Below are positions 43,612 through 52,043 of a stretch of DNA of 64,000 nucleotides, one piece after another. Made by a program: the position numbers and the translations under genes. Every line of letters begins with the position of its first letter. Position 1 is the stretch's first letter. The stretch comes from BMS3BBIN04 sp964552465 (GTDB lineage: Bacteria; Electryoneota; Electryoneia; Electryoneales; Electryoneaceae): positions 7,416 to 71,415 of the forward strand of contig CAZKGR010000018.1 in the NCBI GenBank assembly GCA_964552465.1. The letters are read 5' to 3'. The notes under the pieces are model-generated. The model did not search any database and was not told the DNA's origin. It saw only the letters and a list, made by a program, of their open reading frames with translations.

Positions 43612-43782
43612 TTACAACCACTCAAACGAATCCGACTCCTGCTGTTGATCCTGCCTCTTCTCTTCACCATCCCCCGGATCGTTCTGCGCCGGTGGGTCCG
43701 GTTCAGAAAACCCATGGGCAACGTCGAGGAGCAAGGAAAGCTCAGTAAGCAGGGGTTTATCATATCCCACGCTTTTCTTCAC
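43612..43782 (-). CDS. Putative RiPP precursor peptide (56 residues)
   Basis: GTG 43782 is preceded at 5 nt by a full AGGAGG (43788-43793), the best Shine-Dalgarno sequence in the neighbourhood. This decides the start against the longer frame from 43851. The peptide begins MKKSVGYDKPLLTELSLLLD: Tyr7, Pro10 and Leu12 give the YxxPxL motif that RRE/PqqD domains bind in lasso-type leaders. The rest (about 21-56) is rich in Pro, Asp, Glu, Gln and Ser and ends SDSFEWL. It contains no Cys, so it cannot be a sactipeptide or lanthipeptide, and lacks the Thr-x-Gly junction and the acidic residue at core position 7-9 of a lasso peptide. The next gene encodes a PqqD-like protein. Role inferred. Confidence 0.65.
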   Translation of the reverse strand: MKKSVGYDKPLLTELSLLLDVAHGFSEPDPPAQNDPGDGEEKRQDQQQESDSFEWL

Positions 43783-44383
43783 GAGTGCCTCCTGATACAA
43801 TATCAATTCGAATTCGATGGTGTGAAAGTCGTGCACTAAGAATTGTAACACGCATCAGCACCGAATATGCTGCTAAAATATCCTCAATGCACCCCCTAAA
43901 CACACCAAGAGCTCTCATCTCGGGTGATTTCGCGACTGACAATCGGACCATTGAAAATTGTCGGTGCATCAGATTTTTAAAAATCCGACATCTGCTCTTC
44001 AATAGCAATGACGCAGATCACAGGAAACGTCGATCAAGAGATGTAAAGAGAGGCATGGCCTCAAACGATGGCTCGAGGGTACTCTGGAACAATTTCAGAA
44101 CTATCTTGTTGTGCTTAAGCTCTGGACCGAGTACATTCCGTTGGATGTCGGCGCGAATTTCTAATACTTACTCCGAGTCCGAAGAATTTGATGCCGATAA
44201 TGTGTTCTCCAACACAGCAAATTGCAATTCAGGCATGTAGATTTTTGGAATCTTGCTTGAGTAAATTGATGCGATGCACCTTGTCCGATGTCCAGTGACC
44301 GATAACTACATGATGACGGAGTACACTATTTCGTGTTCTACGCGTCGTTTACCTGCTGTTCTAACAATCAGGGAGACTTTATC
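43783..44383. other. Divergent intergenic region, no convincing gene
   Basis: 600 bp between the precursor gene (-) and a sorting-domain gene (+). It holds an AT-rich palindrome GATTTTT/AAAAATC near 43971-43984 and a small GAGGC/GCCTC hairpin near 44051. Frames here have no homology, poor codon character and no ribosome site. A TACAAT (- strand, near 43843) could be a -10 element, without a matching -35. Confidence 0.5.
43788..43793 (-). promoter_or_regulatory. Consensus ribosome binding site of the precursor gene
   Basis: AGGAGG on the minus strand, 5 nt from GTG 43782. It is unusually strong for this window, where many genes lack a recognisable site, and suggests high expression of the small peptide. 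Confidence 0.8.
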
Positions 44384-46783
44384 ATGAGGTCTTCGATTCT
44401 CTTTGTTAGCATTTTGGTCGTCTTCGTTTTGCTGACAGCTATTCCTGTACAGGCACAGATCAACAACGCCGACTTTGAAAACTGGACGGGTGATAATCCA
44501 GATAGTTGGACGATCGTTGAAACTGGCAACAATGAGGTCCGCGAGGACGCGTTCGCGTACAGCGGATCAGCTTCTGCTGAGTTGGTGTGCCCGTCATATT
44601 CACGTCCGCGATTGGTCCAGTATATCAATGTTGAGGCGAACGAGGCGGTAACGGCCAATTTGTTCGTGTATGACAACGAAGCATCATACACACGCTTGTA
44701 TCTAAAAGTGTATGACAATGACGGATTGCTGCTTCTTCAAGATTATGACCAGTCTGCAAACTCTGGAAGCTGGCAGGCGTTAAACGTTGATCTTGTAACT
44801 CCCGCAAGTTCCGCGGAAATCAAATTTGAAGTCATCTATTTCTATGACACAGGCACCCCAGGAACGCAGACGAACTACATCGACTTTGCAGAAATCACGA
44901 TTAGCGTTCCGACATTTGCCAACATCGAAAACCCTGGTTTGGAAGATTGGACTGGTGGCGTACCTGACAGCTGGACGGTGATCGAACCCCTTAACAGCGA
45001 TGTTCAGCAGGAAACTGGCACTGTCTACGAGGGTTCGTATTCTGCTTCCGTTACCTCGACAGCCTATGTACGTCCACGAATGGTACAATTCCTGGGTGTG
45101 TATCCAGGTGACACGGTTACCGGACGTGTACAGATTCTTGATAACGATCCTTCTTTGCCGCGCCTGTATCTGAAAGCTTACGACTACGATGGTACACTGA
45201 TTCAGCAGAGTTTTGCATCTGCGACCAACAATGCTGCATGGCAGAATGTTGAGACAACGTTGGTAACACCATCAACAACGGCTTATGTCAAATTTGAAAT
45301 CATCCAATTCTACAACACTACGTCAGGTGGTACACAAACCATCTATGTGGATGCTGCCGAGTACGAAGTAGACACATACACATTCGATGTCAGTACTGCC
45401 AACCAGTGGTACTTCATAGGTCCTCCAGTGGACATAACTGACCAGGGGGATAGAAACGCAGACCAGCTGTTCAGCGATGACCTCGGCGGAGCGAGTACAT
45501 CCTCCACATGGGTCATGAGCCGTTGGAACAACACGACTCAAGCGTATGAGCGCTTTGGTAATGGTGATGGCGATCCGCTCACGGAACCGCCAGATATTGA
45601 ACCGGGTATTGGATACTGGTTTGTTCAGGATGTGGAACCTGGAGTTTCCGATCCCTGGCTGGACATCACCAGTGCCCAGACATCAACTGGTGCTCCTTCT
45701 TCAGACGTTACCCAAGACATCATTGGGCAGACTGGAGGCGAGAACGGTGTCACCATGTTGGCAAACCCGTTCTACGGTGATTTCACTGTCTCAGCGTCGG
45801 TTCTGACCGCAAGTGGTTCTCCCTCTGACTGGGGGCAGGACGGAATAAACTCAAACATTTACACGTGGGATGGGTCACAGTATCTCATCCAGCTTGCTGA
45901 ATCTGCCACACTTGGCATGTGGGACGGATTCTGGGTTGTCAAAACGACCACGGGTGATGGTGACATTACATTTACCTACGATAGCGGTGACCACGGTCCA
46001 GTCATTGATGACTACTTCGTTGAAACCGGTTGGGGATTGCAGCTCTGCGTTGAGTCTCTGGATGGTACATATCTTGATACCTACAACGAGCTCGGAGTCC
46101 GTGATCGTTCGTTAGATGGCTACGATAGCTACGATGCCTTCGAAATGACGCCACCGAGTTCCAGATATGTCAGCCTTGCGTTTACCCATGAAAACTGGGA
46201 TGAAGGACGCCGGTTTGCACATGACTATCGTGACAAAGAATTTGATCGGGATAGCTGGAACTTTGAGATAAAAGCCCGTCGTCTGCCGAACAGCTCATTC
46301 AGACTCTATTGGCCTGCGTTGCAAGGAGTCCCAGGAAATATCGAGTTCGAACTGTACCGTTACAATCAACAGAGTATTGTTCGAGTTGGACTATTGAGTG
46401 AGCTCGATGACTACGTCTTCACGGTCGGTGATGAGGATGTTGAGGTCGTTAGATTCCGCATCATTGCCTTAGATCAAGACCTGGTAGCCAGCGTTGACGA
46501 ACCTGGTGCTGAACTACCGGTTGAGTTCGGCATACATTCAGCCTATCCGAATCCGTTCAACGCGCAGATATCCATCAAAATGGGACTGCCGGATGCGGGT
46601 AACGCTACAATGACGGTGTTTGACATTCTGGGTCGCGAGGTCGCCAGCTTACATAACGGACACTTGAACGCTGGTTCCCATACGTTCACGTGGGAAGCGA
46701 AAGATCACGCGTCAGGCATCTACTTCCTCCGCTTGTCGTCTGGTGAACAGGTTTCGCATCGCAAAGTGACTCTACTTCAGTAG
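44384..46783 (+). CDS. Type IX-secreted protein with tandem carbohydrate-binding-like domains
   Basis: 799 residues. A signal peptide ending near VQAQ is followed by two clearly duplicated beta-sandwich domains of about 150 residues (each starting N-x-x-FE/LEDWTG..PDSWT and ending in a YIDFAE/YVDAAE strand), like CBM or jelly-roll modules. A middle region begins TYTFDVSTANQWYFIGPPVD. The type IX sorting domain at the C-terminus has YPNPFNAQI, TVFDILGREVA and a terminal VTLLQ. ATG 44384 was chosen because GGGAG precedes it and it starts the signal peptide. Ligand unknown; a surface or secreted binding protein is likely. Confidence 0.82.
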   Translation: MRSSILFVSILVVFVLLTAIPVQAQINNADFENWTGDNPDSWTIVETGNNEVREDAFAYSGSASAELVCPSYSRPRLVQYINVEANEAVTANLFVYDNEASYTRLYLKVYDNDGLLLLQDYDQSANSGSWQALNVDLVTPASSAEIKFEVIYFYDTGTPGTQTNYIDFAEITISVPTFANIENPGLEDWTGGVPDSWTVIEPLNSDVQQETGTVYEGSYSASVTSTAYVRPRMVQFLGVYPGDTVTGRVQILDNDPSLPRLYLKAYDYDGTLIQQSFASATNNAAWQNVETTLVTPSTTAYVKFEIIQFYNTTSGGTQTIYVDAAEYEVDTYTFDVSTANQWYFIGPPVDITDQGDRNADQLFSDDLGGASTSSTWVMSRWNNTTQAYERFGNGDGDPLTEPPDIEPGIGYWFVQDVEPGVSDPWLDITSAQTSTGAPSSDVTQDIIGQTGGENGVTMLANPFYGDFTVSASVLTASGSPSDWGQDGINSNIYTWDGSQYLIQLAESATLGMWDGFWVVKTTTGDGDITFTYDSGDHGPVIDDYFVETGWGLQLCVESLDGTYLDTYNELGVRDRSLDGYDSYDAFEMTPPSSRYVSLAFTHENWDEGRRFAHDYRDKEFDRDSWNFEIKARRLPNSSFRLYWPALQGVPGNIEFELYRYNQQSIVRVGLLSELDDYVFTVGDEDVEVVRFRIIALDQDLVASVDEPGAELPVEFGIHSAYPNPFNAQISIKMGLPDAGNATMTVFDILGREVASLHNGHLNAGSHTFTWEAKDHASGIYFLRLSSGEQVSHRKVTLLQ

Positions 46784-46807
46784 TCACTGGCGAAAGCTTG
46801 AATTTCC

Positions 46808-46840
46808 AAACGCTCATCCCAACTGGGGATGGGCGTTTTT
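46808..46840 (+). terminator. Rho-independent terminator
   Basis: AAACGCTCATCCC pairs with GGGATGGGCGTTT (one G-U) over a 5-nt loop, ending in TTTTT. It terminates the sorting-domain gene. Confidence 0.88.
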
Positions 46841-46967
46841 CATCATTTTCGTGTATTGCGCAGCGTCACACATGTATCTATTGTATTTTACGAACTTAAG
46901 GTAACTATACTCAGACTCATCAGAAGATTCCAATTACGTATGTGTGCATACATGAGGTTTGCCAGAT

Positions 46968-48608
46968 ATGTTGAACGGTCAATCTGAAACGAATATGAGT
47001 TCAATGAAACTCACCTATAACGGCGGCAGCATGCGCTCGCTGTTTCGCCAGGGGGATCGTTTACGTGTACAGCCATGTCTGGTGACCGATGTCCGGGCTG
47101 GGGATGTCATTGTTTATCTAAATCGTTCACGAGACAGACATGTTGTGCATAGAGTAATGCACATTCTGTCTAGCGGCTTTGAGACTAGAGGTGATGATCG
47201 AATTACTGCTGACAAGGAACTGGTAATACCCGATCAGTTTGTCGGACGTGTGATAGCAGTCTGGAGATCACATTCATGGAAACCTGTACGGGGAGGTATA
47301 GTTGGATTAATTCGGTCAAGACTTTGGCAGTCAATGAGAATGGTGCATCATTCTGTACTCACACGCTCCATACGCATGGAGAGTGCAACTTCACCTGTTT
47401 CCAACCCTGATGTCATTTTACTCCCACATTGGCTTCTTCAACTGCTTCAATCTTGCCTCAGAGGTACTCTACAAAGTGAGATAAACAAGATTCCAGAGAA
47501 TGTCTGGCCAAGTCTGGTGGCGCTTGCATCCAGACAAGATCTTGCCCCTTTTATTTATGCCAATCTGAATCAGCAGGATGCGTTGGACGAGCTTCCAGCA
47601 AGCGCACAAAAACAACTTCATCATTTGCACCAGAATTCTTGGATTGCGCAGCAACGTTTAATGACTGCACATACTTCCATCACACATGCTCTGAATGAAG
47701 CAAGTATCGACAGCATTTCTCTAAAGGGATTGTGGTTTGCGCACTCGCTCTACGAGGATCCAGCATCTCGCCCGATGGTTGATATTGATCTGCTTGTCCG
47801 TCCTGAACAGCTGACTGCAGCGACCGATGTGTTCATCGAGCTGGGATACGTCTCTATCCAGGAACATGATTCCGTTTCGCTTGAAAAAGAAATCTGGCTG
47901 TATCATCCGGAACGTCGAATCAAGGTTGACCTGCACCAGGATCTGATACCCTATTACTCAGATCTTACGTGGGATACATCAGAATGCTGGACTCGTGCCA
48001 TACAAGCGGATTTGGAAGGACAACCGATTCAGGTGTTGAGTCTCGAAGACCAAATGATGCATATAATCCTTCATGGTTCCTTCGAACACCTGTTTCAGCC
48101 GCATAAAGTACTTCTGGATGCATACCTGGCAATTCAGACCTGGGGAGCAGAGGTTGATTGGAAGCGAGTCAGGGAGAGGGCAGAGACTATTGGACTAGGG
48201 CATGCACTTGACCTAATGGTTGTAACTCTACGACGTGCTTTCGACGATCACAGCATGACTCTTCCTGCACCAATCAGACATGTTCCTGCTGACGGAGTTC
48301 GCTGGTTACTCTATACCGCGCCGATTCTCCATCCACCATCGTTGCTTCATCTGTATGCCGGACGTGACTACTTGTTCTACGTCCTGAAGCGTGCTCGCCA
48401 ACTGGCGACCTTCCTTCGAAGTGGGGTACAGTCTCAAGGTGGGATACAGGTTACTCGTTCTAAACCAAAAATGGTTGCCAAAACTATTATTAGACGGATG
48501 TTCACGTTGAGTGGGCTGACCGCAGGATTTCTTTATGGCTCCATTCGCCACCCATCCCGCAAGCAGTTTATCTTCCTCAAGCTGCTCAATTGGCTGAGTC
48601 ATCGCTAA
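46968..48608 (+). CDS. Fusion of S26-type signal-peptidase-like domain and nucleotidyltransferase
   Basis: 546 residues. The first ~105 residues have the S26/S24 peptidase plan: GGSM with Ser21, RQGDRLRV, GDVIVYLNR, VVHRV with His61 (Ser-His type) and RGDD. There is no membrane anchor before the Ser. From about residue 150 comes an uncharacterised nucleotidyltransferase (NTP_transf_5 type) with SLKGLWFAHSLYEDP and the metal-binding DID of MVDIDLLVRPE (Asp272, Asp274). Separate genes for these two functions are recurrent members of lasso, PqqD and HPr-kinase RiPP loci, so their fusion next to such a cassette is telling. A TTG start at 46959 is possible; ATG 46968 has GAGG 10 nt upstream. Confidence 0.75.
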   Translation: MLNGQSETNMSSMKLTYNGGSMRSLFRQGDRLRVQPCLVTDVRAGDVIVYLNRSRDRHVVHRVMHILSSGFETRGDDRITADKELVIPDQFVGRVIAVWRSHSWKPVRGGIVGLIRSRLWQSMRMVHHSVLTRSIRMESATSPVSNPDVILLPHWLLQLLQSCLRGTLQSEINKIPENVWPSLVALASRQDLAPFIYANLNQQDALDELPASAQKQLHHLHQNSWIAQQRLMTAHTSITHALNEASIDSISLKGLWFAHSLYEDPASRPMVDIDLLVRPEQLTAATDVFIELGYVSIQEHDSVSLEKEIWLYHPERRIKVDLHQDLIPYYSDLTWDTSECWTRAIQADLEGQPIQVLSLEDQMMHIILHGSFEHLFQPHKVLLDAYLAIQTWGAEVDWKRVRERAETIGLGHALDLMVVTLRRAFDDHSMTLPAPIRHVPADGVRWLLYTAPILHPPSLLHLYAGRDYLFYVLKRARQLATFLRSGVQSQGGIQVTRSKPKMVAKTIIRRMFTLSGLTAGFLYGSIRHPSRKQFIFLKLLNWLSHR

Positions 48609-48690
48609 AATCTGGTGAACTCGGTGACCTATCAGGAAAGTTCTCAGTGCACTATATGGTTACAGTGCATGTTTCATTTCATAGTAGCTG

Positions 48691-50934
48691 CTATCCATCC
48701 CCAGGTTGGCTTGCATTAAACCGAAGCTCAAGCCGGAAAGTCCGCCCAGGACGTATCGCCTGACCCCAATCCAGATGTTCCTGATATGCACTATCCAGCA
48801 GGTTTTCGATGCCCAGACGGAAGACAAGCATGTCATTGAGTTTCCATTGACCTTGAACGTCGACCACAGCGTAGGCAGGAGAATGGTTTTCGCCATTTAT
48901 AATTGATGGATTGTCTCTTTCAAGCGACCCACGTAACCGGAGATTTCCACTAAACGTTAATCCTGTCCAGCGTAACATCATATGACCGCGCAATGGTGAG
49001 AGGTTCGGGAGGTTATCATCCTCATCCATTAATCTGCCATGCTGCAGGCTGGCTCCAGCAACTATCAGCCACCTCGAGTAAATTGGCTGCAACAAGGATA
49101 TTTCCATCCCTTGAAGGTAGGCGCGAGAAGCATTGATATACTGTTTCCAACCATTTGCGAATGGAACGGTCACATCAGATTCAGCAATCTGACCATAGAT
49201 GTAGTCGGCAAACTGATTGTGGAAAATGGAAACATCAATTCGTGAAGCGTTTACACGAATACTATTTCGCCATTCCCACTGATGGGACTGTTCACGCTGA
49301 ATGTGAGGATTTCCAGAGTACAGGAATCCGTCCGAAGCCACATATAAGTAGTAGCCATATGCTTCTGTGGAATTTGGGGCCCGCATTGCATACGCATAGC
49401 TGAATCCAGTTTCGATCATGCTGGAAATTTGCCAATCCACTCCGAACGAACCACCCGTCAGTGGATCATTTCGCGTGTCCGGGGCTGACGGATCAGACAA
49501 CCTAAGTTGCTGAATGCCTTGCTCGTCGTTAGCACTTGTGTTGACATAATCCTGCCGGAATGAACCATGAAACTTATATGGACCACGCTGATGCTGCAGA
49601 CTGAACCACGCACCTGCTGACGAGGTCTGTACATCTGGCCAGGTTACGAGATACATCTCGGCAGATCCATCGGGGTACATCGTCATATCTGCGAATTGCC
49701 GTGTTTGAAACGCTTCGAGTCTCGTCAGCACTTGCCAGCCAGAAGCAGGACGGTGACTGGATTCGATAGTGCCACCTGATGTTCTGGTCCAACCCGGCAT
49801 ATCCATATGCATGCTCATCAGCAATTCGGTCCGAGTTGCATCATCCATCCAATGATCCACACGGTTGTGATATAAAGAAGCACTCAGTTTCTCTATCCAA
49901 TGCGCAGGTTGCTGAGCGCTCCAACGAGCTGAACCAGCCCTGAAACGTGCATATCCAACGTCCATTGGTAGAGCAGCGTATCCCATGTCCCAGGCATCAT
50001 CCGTCTGAACCAGCAGATCGAGCTGTTGTCGTTGAGTTAATCCAACTCGAACTGTTCCATAAAGGTTGAGTTTCTCATGACCGGAGAACGGTTGTGTCCC
50101 TTGAGGAGTGCGATAATTACCGGCTTGCTGGTAAGCTGCCCTGAGTCGGTAGGAAATGTGAGATGAAGAACTGCCCAAATACGCACTGCCGCGGGTTGAT
50201 GCGAGAGCGTCAGCGTAAGAAACCGAGGCTCCATAATCAAGTCGCGAGTTTTCAGACAGTGGCTGGGAAACATGATTAAGATTGATACTACCCCCAACCA
50301 TGGCGCCATCTCTGGTATCAACGGCACCCATGCGAAGGGTCGCCTCGCCTAAAGCATCCAGATCAACATAGCTGGTTGCAGGATCCATTCGATCTGTACA
50401 GGCCCCATGAACTCGCATTCCATCCACGAGCAATAGTATCTGACCACCATTCATTCCGCGAATAGAAGGCTCTTGACCAAATGCGCCTCGCCGCATCAAG
50501 CTTATTCCTTCCACTGATTCAAGAGCTTGTTCAGTGGTGGATATGCCCGTTTGGTAGCGATTAAATCTGAAAGACTCCATGTTCACGGATTCTCCCAGTA
50601 CCACAACCTTTTCCAGCTCAAGTCCTCGTATCTGCAAAGCAATTTCAATATCATCACGAAGCTGAGCAGAGTTCAGAGTTAGTGGCTTGTACCCAAGCAG
50701 CGAAAAAGTGACTTGATTCGATGCAGCAGGAAATCTAATCCAGAATTTTCCATCAGAATCAGAGACTGTCCCCCTCGCGCATCCGTCAATCATCAGACCG
50801 ACATGCGCGAGGGGTTCGCCAGTATCTGCATCTACTACTCTTCCACTAACGTGGAACTCGTTTGCGATTAGTGCAGGCGAGTAGAGTAACAGAAACACTG
50901 AAACCAATAGAATATTTCGGATGTTTAGTGGCAC
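48691..50934 (-). CDS. TonB-dependent copper receptor (OprC/NosA-like)
   Basis: 747 residues. A signal peptide ending near LIAN is followed by a carboxypeptidase-regulatory-like domain (about 27-105), a TonB plug (about 110-225) and a 22-strand-type barrel. The plug carries GMRVHGACTDRMDPATSYV with Cys179-x3-Met183, and the barrel has DHWMDD with His361-x-Met363. CxxxM plus HxM is the copper site described for Pseudomonas OprC. The Met/His run MSMHMDM (373-379) adds to the picture. It is the last gene of the nos locus, 14 bp after the FixH/YtkA-like gene. It should bring copper into the periplasm for NosZ. Confidence 0.85.
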   Translation of the reverse strand: MPLNIRNILLVSVFLLLYSPALIANEFHVSGRVVDADTGEPLAHVGLMIDGCARGTVSDSDGKFWIRFPAASNQVTFSLLGYKPLTLNSAQLRDDIEIALQIRGLELEKVVVLGESVNMESFRFNRYQTGISTTEQALESVEGISLMRRGAFGQEPSIRGMNGGQILLLVDGMRVHGACTDRMDPATSYVDLDALGEATLRMGAVDTRDGAMVGGSINLNHVSQPLSENSRLDYGASVSYADALASTRGSAYLGSSSSHISYRLRAAYQQAGNYRTPQGTQPFSGHEKLNLYGTVRVGLTQRQQLDLLVQTDDAWDMGYAALPMDVGYARFRAGSARWSAQQPAHWIEKLSASLYHNRVDHWMDDATRTELLMSMHMDMPGWTRTSGGTIESSHRPASGWQVLTRLEAFQTRQFADMTMYPDGSAEMYLVTWPDVQTSSAGAWFSLQHQRGPYKFHGSFRQDYVNTSANDEQGIQQLRLSDPSAPDTRNDPLTGGSFGVDWQISSMIETGFSYAYAMRAPNSTEAYGYYLYVASDGFLYSGNPHIQREQSHQWEWRNSIRVNASRIDVSIFHNQFADYIYGQIAESDVTVPFANGWKQYINASRAYLQGMEISLLQPIYSRWLIVAGASLQHGRLMDEDDNLPNLSPLRGHMMLRWTGLTFSGNLRLRGSLERDNPSIINGENHSPAYAVVDVQGQWKLNDMLVFRLGIENLLDSAYQEHLDWGQAIRPGRTFRLELRFNASQPGDG

Positions 50935-50948
50935 AGATTATTCTCAGG

Positions 50949-51197
50949 TTAAAACTCGAATGCGTAAACGATCTGCCCCAATTCTACTTCTGAGGCGTCG
51001 AAAAAGGTGAAAGTGATTTCCCAGTCACCAGTCATACTTAATCCAACGACTCCCTGATATCGGCCATTACCCACACCAACAGGTGCCACATTCCCTTCAG
51101 AACCGTGTCCCATGGATGGCATCAGGGTCTCGATTTCGGTGGTCAAACCGTCTACGTTCGGAAAGCTCATCATGGATTCTTTGGCGCCGAAAAGCAA
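50949..51197 (-). CDS. Short FixH/YtkA-like protein, N-terminus incomplete
   Basis: At most 82 residues. The recognisable part has MPSMGHG, GNGRYQGVVGLSMTGDWEITFTF, as in the YtkA/FixH beta-sandwich found in nos and cytochrome-oxidase copper loci. Normal members have a signal peptide or membrane anchor and an extra strand before MPSMGHG; here an in-frame TAA lies just before TTG 51197, so both are missing. ATG 51173 is another start. It may be a degraded gene, a frameshift relative to the ancestral start, or a minimal domain. It lies between nosY (21 bp) and the copper receptor. Confidence 0.55.
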   Translation of the reverse strand: MLFGAKESMMSFPNVDGLTTEIETLMPSMGHGSEGNVAPVGVGNGRYQGVVGLSMTGDWEITFTFFDASEVELGQIVYAFEF

Positions 51198-51218
51198 TTA
51201 TCTCGGAATCAATCTTGT

Positions 51219-52043
51219 CTACACATCCTGCTTCCTGAACAGAATGATCGAGGCGAGGATTGGAAGCACAATCCAGGCCACCAATGACGCATATCCGATC
51301 AGGGTTGCAGTGGTCTCTGATCCGGTCATCTTGATCAATGTCGCGCCTGCCGGTCCGAAGAGGTGCGGCCCGCCGACAGCCAGAAGTGAGAGAACTCTTG
51401 TCAAATCTATCGGATTGAGCAGAAGCCCGACCAGCAGGATGATCTTTAACGCGGACGGTGTGAAATAAAGAGTACTGCCCAACATCAGGGTGCCGTATAG
51501 CACTTCGAAAAACAACCACACTCCTAACGCAATCCCAAAAGCCACCTGACGTCTGGATGACAGCAACGCGATTAATACAGATAACGCAGCAAAAACCACA
51601 CTCAGCAACGTTGAATGAAGCACGACTTCCAGGTAACGAAGCGCGCCATCAGTTCCCACGCTAATCGCGGTTATCGCACCCGGTAATCCAAAGCCCAGAA
51701 TGGACGCGGCGACAATTGTCATAACCAACCCGAGCAATTTTCCCAATAAAACCTGATCGCGGGATATTGGTTGAACGACAAGAAACTCCAAGTATTGTCG
51801 ATGTGCGAGAAAGCTGAAAACTCCCACTATCAACGCAAATAACGGCAGCATGAAGCCCGACAGATTTACCAGACTGGCGGCGGTGCGAATAAAATCCTGT
51901 ATTCCCACATACCCTGAGGTGACCATTCCCAGATAGGCGATGAGCAGGGTCAACACTGTAAATACTATCGCAAAGGTCAACACCCAGCGGTTGCGAACGT
52001 TGATCAGGAATTCCTGACGAGCAATGAGGAGTAGCCCATTCAT
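51219..52043 (-). CDS. nosY: NosY, ABC transporter permease for NosZ maturation
   Basis: 274 residues of the ABC-2 permease type: an N-terminal ARQEFLINVRNRW segment, then six hydrophobic helices, ending IILFRKQDV. With NosF it forms the ATP-driven NosDFY complex in the inner membrane that delivers sulfur and copper components to NosZ. Its start overlaps nosL by 4 bp (ATGA), so the two are translationally coupled. Confidence 0.9.
   Translation of the reverse strand: MNGLLLIARQEFLINVRNRWVLTFAIVFTVLTLLIAYLGMVTSGYVGIQDFIRTAASLVNLSGFMLPLFALIVGVFSFLAHRQYLEFLVVQPISRDQVLLGKLLGLVMTIVAASILGFGLPGAITAISVGTDGALRYLEVVLHSTLLSVVFAALSVLIALLSSRRQVAFGIALGVWLFFEVLYGTLMLGSTLYFTPSALKIILLVGLLLNPIDLTRVLSLLAVGGPHLFGPAGATLIKMTGSETTATLIGYASLVAWIVLPILASIILFRKQDV

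Noticed and set aside
43612..43782. Classical lasso peptide precursor
   Set aside because: The leader motif YxxPxL fits, but the Thr-x-Gly junction and an acidic residue at core position 7-9 are missing, and no cyclase or transglutaminase-like peptidase gene is in the window.
40513..43782. A full SynChlorMet (Scm) cassette
   Set aside because: The HPr-kinase-like and PqqD-like proteins fit ScmC and ScmD, but neither SPASM radical-SAM gene is present.
43785..44240. A 151-codon plus-strand frame in the intergenic region upstream of the sorting-domain gene
   Set aside because: No ribosome site, no domain-like composition, and it overlaps the start and ribosome site of the precursor gene on the other strand.
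48641..48670. Terminator between the fusion gene (+) and the copper receptor (-)
   Set aside because: Only a 6-bp TGCACT/AGTGCA stem with a 10-nt loop and no clear T-tract; too weak to call.
51097..51519. A 140-codon minus-strand frame overlapping nosY and the FixH/YtkA-like gene
   Set aside because: Arg-rich shadow of nosY in another frame. It was considered as the lost N-terminus of the FixH/YtkA-like gene, but its sequence does not resemble that family.
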